32,081 nt of DNA from Gammaproteobacteria bacterium (GTDB lineage: Bacteria > Pseudomonadota > Gammaproteobacteria > Steroidobacterales > Steroidobacteraceae): the NCBI GenBank assembly GCA_025359565.1, contig JANYFY010000027.1, positions 1-32,081 of the forward strand. Direction: 5' to 3'. How positions within the stretch are numbered: the stretch's first letter is position 1; each line of letters begins with the position of its first letter. A model generated the notes under the pieces. The model was given only the letters and a program-made list of their open reading frames with translations. It searched no databases and was not told where the DNA came from. A program made the position numbers and the translations under genes. This document shows positions 1-13,100 of this stretch, piece by piece.

Positions 1-969
1 ATCGGGAGCCAACATGCCGCTATAGAGCGCGGGTGTGATGACCGAACCCGTGGGGCTAATCACCGTGGGCTGCACTAGGGTACCTAGCCCCAAAAATCCT
101 TGAAAGGCGACGGGTACCAACGTGTACACCACTACGCACAATAAGCCCGAATAGAAAATAGCCTTGAACGTATCGGTTTTAGGATTTTTAAACTCGCCGG
201 TATAGCACACGGCAGTCTCGAACCCATAGGTTGACCACGCCGCAAGAAACATACCAGCCGCGAATACAGTAATTCCCGCTCGATTATAAGTGCCATCAAT
301 AACTAAGCCCGCTGCATCATGAGCAAGTGGTACCAGCGGAAAATAATTGGTTTGTACCAGATCGCCCGTGAGGATCGGTACTACACCAATCAAGATGAGT
401 GGAATCATCGCAGAAATACCCAGAATTTTGGTGGTATTTGCAGAGCGTAAAATACCGCCGTCCTGAATAAATTTAACTGCCAATAAAATCACGGCCCCGA
501 GAATAAAAATGGCATTGATACGAAGAGTTAAACCCGTTTTGATAAAGTCCAAATCCACGAGGGTGAGATGCCAGGTATTGATGGTCGCATCTGGAGCAAA
601 CAAACCGCTTAAAATATAACCTGCCGCGAGTGCAGAGCCAGTTGCTTGGACCGGTGACCAGGCAAACCAATTACACCACACGGAGATAGGAGCAATAAGC
701 TTTCCGTAGCGCACCCATGCAATAGCCCCATAAATAGAAGTGCCCCCTGCTTTGTCCGGAAATAGGCCGGCGATCTCGGCATAGGTAAAGGACTGAATAA
801 AGCCCATGGCAATTGAGGCCATCCAGATTACCCAAGATAGCTTGCCCACGGTAGCCGCTACCGCGCCGATCGAAAACAGTACTAAAGGCGGCACGCCGCT
901 CGCTACCCAGAATGCACCGGTCCAATCAATGCCTCGCTCAAGGCCGGACCCTTGGACTTTGTCATTCAC
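1..969 (-). CDS. APC-superfamily amino acid/amine permease, C-terminus cut by window edge
   Basis: An open frame of 323 codons runs to base 1 without a stop. The start chosen is GTG at 969-967: an in-frame TAA lies 15 bases upstream and the next ATG is about 50 codons in. Roughly eight hydrophobic segments are visible, beginning with VPPLVLFSIGAVAAT and LSWVIWMASIAMGFIQS. The later stretch AAWSTYGFETAVCYTGEF followed by KNPK is typical of APC-superfamily (amino acid-polyamine-organocation) transporters. It should act as an inner-membrane uptake permease. It lies 48 bases after etfA on the same strand, so it is probably the last or a late gene of the trimethylamine operon. That context suggests import of a methylated amine, but the substrate is inference. 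Only a weak AAGG lies upstream of the GTG, so it may depend on translation of the preceding genes. Confidence 0.85.
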   Translation of the reverse strand, partial: MNDKVQGSGLERGIDWTGAFWVASGVPPLVLFSIGAVAATVGKLSWVIWMASIAMGFIQSFTYAEIAGLFPDKAGGTSIYGAIAWVRYGKLIAPISVWCNWFAWSPVQATGSALAAGYILSGLFAPDATINTWHLTLVDLDFIKTGLTLRINAIFILGAVILLAVKFIQDGGILRSANTTKILGISAMIPLILIGVVPILTGDLVQTNYFPLVPLAHDAAGLVIDGTYNRAGITVFAAGMFLAAWSTYGFETAVCYTGEFKNPKTDTFKAIFYSGLLCVVVYTLVPVAFQGFLGLGTLVQPTVISPTGSVITPALYSGMLAPD

Positions 970-1017
970 TGATTTTTGGCCTTAAATTGCATTCTCTACC
1001 CTTGGCGTTCGTTACCC

Positions 1018-1971
1018 TTAAAAATGTCGGCGTAATTCCTCGGCTATTTCAAAGAGATCGCCCACAATGCCATATTTAGCGACGCTAAATATAGAGGCTT
1101 CCGCGTCCGTGTTGACCGCCACGATAGTACTCACGTGCTTCATACCCGCAAGATGTTGAATAGCGCCCGAGACGCCCATCGCGAGATATAGCTTGCACGC
1201 TGAAGCGGTCTTGCCGGATTGACCCACTTGGCGGCTCTTTGGCAACCAACCCGCATCAGCGATCGGCCGCGAGCAGCCGAGGGTCGCGCCCACCAAATCC
1301 GCGAGCTTACGAAACTCCGGCACACGGGCTTCCTCACCAATGCCGCGACCCACCGTCAATATAAATTCTGCGCTGGTCATGTCGACATCATCGGCAGCGC
1401 TCAACTCAATGAACTCGCGCGCCGTCGACCGGTTTTGCACGGCGGGCATAGCAAAGATACTTAACCTAGGCGTACTACTTGGGTCAGGAGCTTTAAATAC
1501 GTTGGCGCGTATTGCGAGCAGCACCGACTTACGATTAGGGAAATCTAATTCTACACAGACTTTTTGACCGTAACCCCCGCGCGTTGCCACTAATTTCCCA
1601 GCGACATATTCTGCTTTGAATACGTCGCTGGCAAAACCCATCGGGTGATGCACAGCGAGTGCTGCCACGTAGCCGAATGAATCCACGCTGTGGGCGACCA
1701 ACACCAGTTCTGGCTTTCGTTCGCTGATGATGCCGCTTACCACGGATTCAAAACTATCGGGAGCGAATTCCATTGCGCCCACGACGTTAATAATTTCGTC
1801 GACCCCCGCAACACTTAAAAGCTTATTGAATCGCTGCGGCTCTTGGGCAATGATTGCGACCACGACTTCATCGCCCTCGCGACGCAAGGTCTGCGCCGCG
1901 CCTAGGAGTTCAAGCGATACCGGGCGAAGCTCGCCGCGGCGCTGTTCCGCAATGACTAAAATAATGCTCAT
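1018..1971 (-). CDS. etfA: Electron transfer flavoprotein alpha subunit
   Basis: The 317-residue product has the usual EtfA length. The C-terminal FAD-binding half is clear: TVGRGIGEEARVPEF, then a CSRPIADAGWLP segment, VGQSGKTASACKLYLAMGVS followed by GAIQHLAGM, and IVAVNTDAEASIFSVAKYG. The family motif usually reads GQTGKxxxPxLY; here the proline position is Cys (SACKLY). With EtfB it forms the soluble heterodimer that accepts single electrons from flavoprotein dehydrogenases. Its ATG overlaps the etfB stop by four bases (ATGA), which indicates translational coupling. In this operon its donor should be the trimethylamine dehydrogenase and its acceptor the membrane Fe-S oxidoreductase at 2768-4858. 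Family assignment is firm; the partners are inferred from context. Confidence 0.95.
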   Translation of the reverse strand: MSIILVIAEQRRGELRPVSLELLGAAQTLRREGDEVVVAIIAQEPQRFNKLLSVAGVDEIINVVGAMEFAPDSFESVVSGIISERKPELVLVAHSVDSFGYVAALAVHHPMGFASDVFKAEYVAGKLVATRGGYGQKVCVELDFPNRKSVLLAIRANVFKAPDPSSTPRLSIFAMPAVQNRSTAREFIELSAADDVDMTSAEFILTVGRGIGEEARVPEFRKLADLVGATLGCSRPIADAGWLPKSRQVGQSGKTASACKLYLAMGVSGAIQHLAGMKHVSTIVAVNTDAEASIFSVAKYGIVGDLFEIAEELRRHF

Positions 1972-2771
1972 GTCTGCCCTCTGAATTCTTTGATTATTTC
2001 CGCAAGCCGCCGGGCTTTAGTGGCGACATCACCTTCGATGAGCTGGGCGCGGCCTTTTTCGGGAAGATACATGCGTCGCACCCTAGAGGACGAGCCCGAT
2101 TCACCTACATCATTCGCGACTAGGTGTAAATCTGCGAGCGAGAGCATTTCGATTGGCTTAGCGGCAGCTTGTTTAATACTACGCAGTGACGCGTAGCGCG
2201 GCGTATTAATACCGAGCTGGATAGTCAAGACTGCGGGGCATTGCAACTCAAGTTCTTGTAACAGGCCGCCTTCCAGTTCGCGGCGTAACACGGCAGTCTT
2301 AGCGCCCGGAGTGTAGTTAAGCATATTGACGACTGCGGCATGAGGCCAGTTCAAAAAAGCCGCTGTGGCTATTCCAGTCGACGCAAAAGAGTGATCTGAG
2401 GATTGAACGCCCGCAAATAGCATATCTGGCGCTTCGCGCATGGTAACTGCTGCCAGAACTCGCGCAATGGCAATTGGGTCGGAATATTCGATTGCATCAT
2501 CCCATACCCGAAGCGCACGATCCGCGCCTTTAGCGAGACACTTGCGCAATGATTCATCGACGCTTGCAGGACCCACCGACACGGCAACTACTTCTATGTC
2601 GCCGGGAGTGTTCGCGGCCTCTTTGATTCTCATCGCCTCCTCGAGTGAAAAGTCATCCCACTCATTAAGATCGCGAATCAAATAATCAGCATCTATGTCC
2701 CGGCCATCAGCCCGGATCTTAAAATCTTCGTCAAGCGCGGCCACTTGTTTTACGGCGACTAGTATTTTCAT
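1968..2771 (-). CDS. etfB: Electron transfer flavoprotein beta subunit
   Basis: The 267-residue product starts with MKILVAVKQV, the classic EtfB N-terminus. It continues with DLNEWDDFSLEEAMRIKE and the nucleotide (AMP)-binding region around VVAVSVGPASVDESLRKCLA and GADRALRV. The C-terminal part, with LGINTPRYASLRSIKQA, resembles the EtfB recognition-loop region that docks on partner dehydrogenases. It is a few residues longer than the usual 250-260. The ATG at 2771 overlaps the stop of the upstream Fe-S oxidoreductase gene (ATGA), and its own stop overlaps etfA, so the three genes form a coupled set. It acts in the cytoplasm as half of the ETF heterodimer. Confidence 0.95.
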   Translation of the reverse strand: MKILVAVKQVAALDEDFKIRADGRDIDADYLIRDLNEWDDFSLEEAMRIKEAANTPGDIEVVAVSVGPASVDESLRKCLAKGADRALRVWDDAIEYSDPIAIARVLAAVTMREAPDMLFAGVQSSDHSFASTGIATAAFLNWPHAAVVNMLNYTPGAKTAVLRRELEGGLLQELELQCPAVLTIQLGINTPRYASLRSIKQAAAKPIEMLSLADLHLVANDVGESGSSSRVRRMYLPEKGRAQLIEGDVATKARRLAEIIKEFRGQT

Positions 2772-4855
2772 GCAGGAATCGCTTCGCGAATTAATTCAAT
2801 CAGCTCGCGCACGACAAATTTTCCCTCAAGGCCGGTCGTTTTTAAGGCGTCTTCAAACATCGTTAAATCCTTTGGGCAACTCACCACGTACACTTCAAGG
2901 CCGGGTATCGCGGCGGCCTCCTTCATGCGATTTTGCGCCGGTTTTTCAACCCCAACGGGGTCCGGTACCCAGATGCGGCCGCCACCGGCACCGCAGCAAA
3001 AAGAATTTGCGCGGCAACGCCCCATTTCGACCAGTTCACATCCCAACAGTGTCAACAGCTCACGTGGCGCTTCATAGCCTTTGTTAAAACGACCCAAGTG
3101 GCAGGGATCGTGAAAGGTTACACGATATTTCAACGGGCGAGTGACGCGCAGCTTGCCGTTTCTGAAGAGCTCGCGGGTAAGCGTGGTGTAATGCTGGATT
3201 TCGAATTTGCCGCCGAAATCCGGATACTCATTTTTAATAGTGTTAAATGAGTGAGGGTCCGTGGTCACGACGGTTTTAAACTGGGCGGCGGCTAGTGCGG
3301 AGATATTTGAGGTGGCGAGTACTTCGTAAAGTCCTTCCTCGCCAACCCGACGCACATCATTGCCGGCATTCGATTCCCCGTCGTAAAGAATTCCGAAATC
3401 GACCCCCGCTTCCTGCATGAGAGTCGCGAAAGTCTGGGATACTTTTTGGTTGCGCGGATCGAAAGAGGCATAGTCGCCGACAAACCACAGTACATCTACT
3501 GGCTCTTTGCGCGCGTCTTTAAGCGTAAATGGTAGTGCTTTGCTCCATGCACCTCTTTTTCGTTTTGATTCGCCAAACGAGTTACCGGTTTTATGAATGG
3601 TTTGCAAAGTTTTGGTCAGAAGAGGATCCATCGCGCCGTCCTCGACCAATTTTCGACGCATTTGTACGATGATAGGGATGTGTTCAACGGCCACTGGGCA
3701 AATTTCAACGCAGGCCATGCAAGTTCGGCATGACCAGAGCGTTTCCATGCTTACCTGACCTGGACCCTTGCCATGCACATCGAGCTCAGCCGCGTCCGGT
3801 AATACGCCGGATTCTAGCGTGGCATGGGCAAATTCGCGCAAAGACAGGATGACATCGCGCGGGGATAAAGGCGCGCCGACGGCTCGCGCTGGGCAGGCTT
3901 CGTGGCAACGACCGCATTTAGTACACGCATCGAGATTCAGCAGCTGTTTCCAGTTAAAGTCAGTGATCTTAGCGACCCCCGGCTGTGCCGCCGAATCGGC
4001 TATTCGCGGCAAACGCTGCGCTGCCAATGCGTCGCGCGCCAGCCAAGAGCCGCTCGCGGTAAATATATGTTTGACCTTGGTGTACGGGATCAACGCAATA
4101 AAGGCCAGTGCTAATAATCCGTGAAACCACCACAGTCCGTGACGCAGCATTGCAGCGCCGCCGGCATTCAAGCCCACTTCTTGAAATCCCGCCGCAAGCA
4201 TCGCGCCCACCGGCGACCACCAACGCGTGTCCCACACATCGGGTCGCCCTTGCAGCCATACCAGTCGCGCGCCCTCTAAAAGATATCCGGTGCTACCAAT
4301 GATTACCAAGGTCCATAGAAAAGCCCAGTCCTCACGCCGATACTGAGGGCGATCGAAATCCGGATCACCGGGTGAACGGTCGGGCCTGGCATAGTCCAAT
4401 TTAGGCAAGCGCATCCAACCCCGCCGGATCATCATGTGAATGAGGCCAGCAATTAGCGCTATCCCGGCGACGTCGAGTACTAACGAGAAAATTAAATAAA
4501 ATTCGCCCTGCCAGAAACGAATGCCGAACAGCGGCTCAAGAAAGTCATATTGCAACGTGATGGTCGCGGTGCCGATGAACAGCAGCGTAAAACCGTAGAA
4601 AATTAGTCGATGTGCAGCACCTGCAGCCGCATCCCGCCGGTCAATGCTGCGATGGCTGAGCACCATCGAGATCATCGCGCGACTTCGAGCCCAAAGACTC
4701 CCTTCAAGCGTTAATGCCGCGCCCCGACGGTATTTGCGAATTTGGACATAGACGCCCCAAGCAAACGCCGCAATCGCCGCCCAACCAAACGCGTAAAAAA
4801 CCCGCACCTCGGTCGCGCCGAAGGTCTCGAAGAGTATTCGAGTGGTGGTGGCAAC

Positions 4856-4858
<3 letters not shown>
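2768..4858 (-). CDS. Membrane cytochrome b/Fe-S oxidoreductase (DgcB/EMO-like ETF:quinone reductase)
   Basis: A 696-residue three-part protein. Residues about 15-265 form a NarI-like membrane domain with about five or six hydrophobic helices and candidate heme-ligand histidines. Residues 310-390 carry two 4Fe-4S motifs, CxxCxxCxxxCP, at C312/315/318/322 and C377/380/383/387. The C-terminus holds one CCG (heterodisulfide-reductase type) domain with C586 and C621-C622-G623; the first CCG repeat looks degenerate, since no CC pair is visible. This architecture is known from DgcB and from the membrane-bound ETF:menaquinone oxidoreductase (EMO/EtfD) family. It probably passes electrons from reduced ETF to the quinone pool in place of the usual ETF-QO. 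The start is GTG at 4858: an in-frame TAA lies just upstream and no strong ribosome binding site is seen. Its end overlaps etfB by four bases. Confidence 0.88.
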
Positions 4859-7191
<2,333 letters not shown>

Positions 7192-10100
7192 ATGAAAAAC
7201 CTGCTACTTGCCGCGATTGATTGGATAGCGCAAATATTCCGTTGGGTTGCCAAGTCGCTAGGTTGGATATTCGCCTTTATTTTCGGCAAATTTAACTGGG
7301 TCCCGCCTAAGTGGCTGCGCGCTGTTGGGGTCTTAAGCACACGAACTAAAGTCCAAGTAGGGCAGCATCCCGGCCGTGCCAGCCTGGCGCTGACGGGCGT
7401 CTTAGGATTAATAGTCGCGGGCTACGCGGCTTGGCATTGGTATCAGGCCCAACCCAAGCCGGTAGAATATGACGTAAAGGTAGATCCAATCGAAAGAACC
7501 TGTGTCGAGTGTAGTCCTCCGGGCAAACCGCAGGCGGCAGTGGTGCATTTTTCCGGATCAGTGGCACCCTTGAAGGATTCCGGTAAAGTCATCGACCCGG
7601 ATAAAGCGGGTTTTACACTCAGGCCGGTGGTCGCAGGTGAATGGCGTTGGAGCGACGATAAGACTCTACTGTTTACGCCTAAGGCCGATTGGCCAGTCGG
7701 GCAGAAATATTCTTTAGAATTTTCGCAGCGTGGATTTACGGCGCCACAGGTGCGTCTTTCCCGTTATGAAATCACTTTCACTTCACCCGCTTTCAACGCG
7801 ACGATTGATTCCACCGAGTTCTATCAGGATCCGGTAGTGGCTGCGGACAAGAAGATCGTCACCACTTTTAAGTTTTCGCAGCCGGTCGATCCCACTGCAC
7901 TTGAGCGTCGTTTGAGTTTGAAGATGTTCAACAAGGTCACCAATGAGCGAGAAACCGAAGCCCAGGCGCCGGCGTTTACCGTCACCTACGATAAATTCAA
8001 ATTACACGCTTATGTACATACCGCTCAATTGCCCATGCTGCCCAAGGGTGGTCGAGTCGCATTGGAATTAGCAAAGGGTGTGCACGCGGCGCGCGGCGGT
8101 AATGAAACGCAGGAGGCTCTTAACTCCAGTGTGTCAATCCCGGGATTGTATAGTTTGCAGGTCAATGATCTACGTTTAACCATTGCGCGCGATGAACGGG
8201 ATAACCCCAGTCAGGCGTTGGTGATTGCGACGTCCCACTCCATTACTGAACTTGAGATGGTTAATCACGTCAAGGCATGGATATTGCCACTCAAACATCC
8301 CGATCCACAACTGCAAGCAGACTGGGAAAAAAATCCGCCTAAACACTCACAACGTGCCTTTGTATGGAACGCAACTCTCGTGACGCCCACGGTGCTAGCT
8401 AGTTCAACGCCGGTTGAGTTGCACTATGTCACGAACGAGCGTGAGCATGTCGAGGTGCACAGTTTTGCGTTAAAGGCGGAGCCGAATCGGCAAATTTATG
8501 CCCAAATCGATAAAGGCCTACGCTCTTTTGGGGGTTACTTGATGCCCGAGCCGCAAGGTCAGGTACTTAAAATGCCTGAATATCCTAAGGAGGTGCGTAT
8601 AGCCTTTAAGGGCGCGCTATTGGCCCTGTCTGGACCCCGAAAAATCTTACTTTTTACGCGCGATGTTCCAGCACTTAAAGTGCAAGTGGGACGTTTGTTG
8701 CCTGATCAACTACAACATCTTGTCACTCAATCGGGGGGTGACTTTGCCAGCCCAAGTTTCAGCAATAATGAGTTCAACGACGCTAACATAACCGAGCGGT
8801 TCACTAATACCGTCGCGGTGGCAAAATTGCCGGCGGGAACGGCCAACTATCAGGCGCTTGATATCGTTGACTATATGAATAAGCCCGGCACGAGTCGCCA
8901 GGGAATTTTTCTACTGAATGTCCAGGCCTATGACCCAGTGCACAAGCGTGCGATCGATTCGGGAGCGGGCGATGGTTCAACCTCGGACACTCGCTTAGTT
9001 GTCGTCACTGACCTGGGGCTACTTGCCAAGAAATCCGTTGACGGATCCTGGGATGTATTTGTTCAGTCCATCGCCACAGGCGAACCCGTCGCCGGCGCCT
9101 CAATTGAGGTCGTCAGCCGTAACGGGGAAACTGTGCAAAGCGAAACCTCGGATGCAGAAGGACATGCTCACTTTAAAGATATGCGCAGCTTCAAAGACGA
9201 GCGTGAGCCGGTGCTGTACTTGGCTAAGCACGGTAGTGATAGCTCCTTCCTTCCGATCAAGGCGCATATTGATGTGCTTGATCTCTCCCGATTTGACGTG
9301 GGTGGGGTCAGTAATAAAGCCGAGCACGCGGCATTGAGCGCATTTGTATTTTCCGATCGCGGCATTTATCGTCCGGGAGATGAAATTCGGGGTGCGGCGA
9401 TTGTCAAAACCCAGGACTGGCATAAGTTACCGGAAGGGCTTCCCTTGCGGGTAGAGATCAGCGACCCGCGGGGACTGACCGTTAAACGTGAGTTGATCCA
9501 TCTATCGGCGGCGGGTTTTGAAGAAATCCGTTACCAAACCCGGGATAATTCACCGGCGGGTAATTACACCGTTAATGTCTATGTGGTGAAGACTGACGAA
9601 CGCGAAGATCTGATGGGTTCGATGACCGTCAAGGTGCAGGAATTTCTACCCGATCGCTTGCGCATGACCACGCATTTTTCTGTCGAGCAACCTGACGGCT
9701 GGGTCAGTCCCGATAAGTTACAGGCGGAAGTAAATCTAGAAAATCTATTTGGTACGCCGGCTGCCGATCGACGGGTACAAGCCAGCCTGCGTCTTTCGCC
9801 TGCAGCCCTTAATTTTCCACGCTATCGGGATTACGAATTCAAAGACCCTCAAGTGGCCAAAGAAGGTTTCGCCGAAAATCTCAGTGATCGCCGCACCGGA
9901 GTGGACGGCAAAACCACTTTTGATTTGAATTTAAGCCGCTTCGCACGTGCAACCTATCGCGTGAGCCTCGTCGTTCAAGGGTTTGAAGCGGATGGGGGAC
10001 GCGGTGTGACGAGCGAAGCCGCTCAGTTAGTTTCTAGTTTGCCGTTCCTAGTGGGCTGGAAAGCCGATGGAAGAGTCGATTTTGTGCCTCGCGAAGGGGC

Positions 10101-13100
10101 TCGCTCGGTGGATTTATTGGCCATTGATCAAAAACTTAAACCGGTTGCCGCCGCGGGGTTAAGGCTTAAGCGATTGGAGCGACGTTTTGTGTCGGTGTTG
10201 TTAAAACAAGATAGCGGGATCTATAAGTATGAATCCCGCCTTAAAGAGATACCGATAGATGAACATGATCTGCGCCTGCCGGGTGGCAATGCTCATATTG
10301 ATTTAGACACTAAGACGCCTGGGAATTTTAGTTATATCGTCAATACGGCCGATGGGCAGAGTTATGCGCGCATTGATTACACGGTGGCGGGTGCCGCGAA
10401 TTTAAGCCGCTCGTTGGATAAGAATGCCGAACTACAGATTGTCCTAGACAAGCATGACTATGCTCCCGGCGACACCATCAGTATGCAAATCCAAGCGCCT
10501 TATATTGGCGCCGGTTTAATTACGATTGAGCGAGATCACGTGTATTCGTGGCAATGGTTCAAGACCACGACTTCAAGTTCGATACAAAAAATTAAAGTTC
10601 CGCAAGGCCTAGAAGGCAATGGTTACGTAAGCGTGAGTTTTGTGCGAAATCCCACATCGGAAGAAATTTATACCGCCCCCCTATCCTATGGGGTACAGCC
10701 TTTTTCGATTGCGCTGGACGCGCGGCGTAACGCAATTCAACTAAGCGCCCCTGGCTTAATTAAGCCGGGCCAGAAGATGGTCATTGGGTATAAAACTACA
10801 ACACCGGCGCGAATGGCTCTTTTTGCTGTGGATGAAGGAATTTTGCAGGTGGCTCGCTATAAAACTCCGGATCCCTTAGGTCATTTTTTCCAAAAGCGAT
10901 CTTTAGATGTCACCACTCGGCAGATACTGGATCTTATACTTCCAGAATTTCGTGCCTCAATGCTTTCCGCACCCGGTGGGGATAAAGGATCGTTATTGGG
11001 CGCGAATTTGAATCCCTTCAGGCGTAAAACAGATCTTCCCGTCGCATGGTGGTCAGGCATTGTGGACGCGAGCAACACGCAAAAGGAATTATCGCTCACT
11101 GTGCCGGATTATTTTAACGGCCGTCTGAAAATTATCGCTATAGCGGTGAACGATGGCAGCATTGGCGTTGCCGAACAAGCCTCGGTAGTGCGCGCTGATT
11201 TCGTACTTTCGCCGAATGCGCCATTGACGGTTTCGCCGGGAGACGAGTTTAACGTGAGTGTGGGCGTCGCCAATAACGTGGTGGGATCAGGAGTGGATGC
11301 GGCGGTAACGGTCAAGATCGAACCATCGGCGCATTTTGAAGTGTTAGGCGCCTCGCAGAGTGTTCTTAAAATCACTGAGATGCGCGAATCATCGGCCAAT
11401 TTTCGAATTAGGACGCGCGATGACTTGGGGTCTGGGTCGTTGCGATTTGTGGCTTCTTTGGGCGCCAAGAATGCTCAGTTGGCCACGTCGGTGTCGGTAC
11501 GTCCCGCTGTCAGCTACATGAATTCATTGCTTGCGGGTAGTTTTAAGGGCAGTACTCAAGTCCCTATTACTAGGACCCTTTACCCGCACTACCGCACTTT
11601 AAAAGCTAGTATATCGACACTGCCGTTGGCGTTAGCCCATGGGCTGAGCGGTTATTTGGAGCGTTATCCGTACAGCTGCACCGAACAGTTGGTAAGCCAA
11701 GCGATGCCCGCTATCGTGCTGTCGCGCCGTCCTGAGTTTGGGAATTTGAAGGTTCACAATGGAGCAAGCCTTGCGAGCATGATCGATGAATTACGCTCGC
11801 GCCAGACGGGCGACGGCTCGTTCCGCTACTGGGCCGGTGGCACGCAGAGTTTTGATTTCGTGTCGGTATATGCCTTACACGTGTTAATTGAGGCGAGTGA
11901 GCGGGGCGAAGCGGTGCCAAAGGATTTACTGGATGCCGGGCGGCTATTTCTTACGCGGCTTGCGCGACGCGACGGTGAGTCCTTAGCCGATGAGCGTACC
12001 GCGGCCTATGCGATTTATTTGCTAGCTCGGTTGGGCGTCGTAGTCTCCAATGAGGCGGCGGCACTACAGAAACGCGTGAGCGAAAATTATGAGAAAGTCT
12101 GGACGCGCGATATCACAGCGGCTTACCTTGCGGGTGCGTACCAGTTAATGAAACAGGAATCGCTGGCAAATCAGAGCATCAGCCATGTCGCGTTTGGTGC
12201 CAGCACTGAGGTCGATCGCTGGCATAAACCCATGGCCAGGGACGCGATGCTCCTGTATTTGTTGGCAAAACATTTCCCCGATCGATTGTCGCGGCTACCT
12301 GACAGCATGTTGGATACGATAGTATCGCAAGTACAGGCGGGCGCATACGATTCACTTTCTGCTGCGACGACCCTATTGGCGTTGGACGCTTACGCGACTG
12401 CGACGAATGCCGTCGCAAGTGCGGGTCCTCCTAAATTCGGCATTCAGGCAACCCTCGCAGATAAATCCACTCATTCATTGACTGTACCAATGGGTCTATT
12501 CCCCGCTGTGGATTTAGTTGCCGATACCGTTTCAGTTAATTTTACGAGCGACGCGGCGGTGCGTAGTTTTTACCTTGTCAATCAGTCGGGATTCGATCGC
12601 TCGCCGATCACGCCGATATTGATGCAGGGATTAGAAATTACGCGAGAATTTCTCAACAGTGCCGGTAAGGCGATTGATCACGCGAAAGTGGGCGATGAAG
12701 TCACCGTGCATATCAAGTTTCGATCGATTGATCGCGAATCGATCGACGATGCAGTGTTAGTTGATCTTCTGCCTGGAGGGTTTGATTTGGTAGTGCCTAA
12801 TGCACCGCCGCCGGATGCCGCTAATTGGGCAGCTTCCCCAGAATCGGGCAGTGGGAGCACTGAACAAGGCGCTGCCGATGCGGAAGGAGCGCCCGCTGAG
12901 GGCGTCGCGTCTGGGGGCGAGGCGGGGGCTCAAGAGTGCGCGTGTCTGTTCCTAGCTAGTCGCCCCGAGGGGTTTCCCGATTTTGCGGATCTTAGAGAGG
13001 ACCGAGTGGTGCTGTACGGCAAGGCCACTAATAAGATTCAAGAATTCAGTTATCACATTAAAGCCACCAATGCAGGTGCCTATACAGTGCCCTCAGCGTA

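Noticed and set aside
473-925. Minus-strand frames of 65-84 codons in the first kilobase
   Set aside because: They lie in other frames within the permease gene, whose own frame is open for 323 codons from GTG 969 and has clear transporter motifs.
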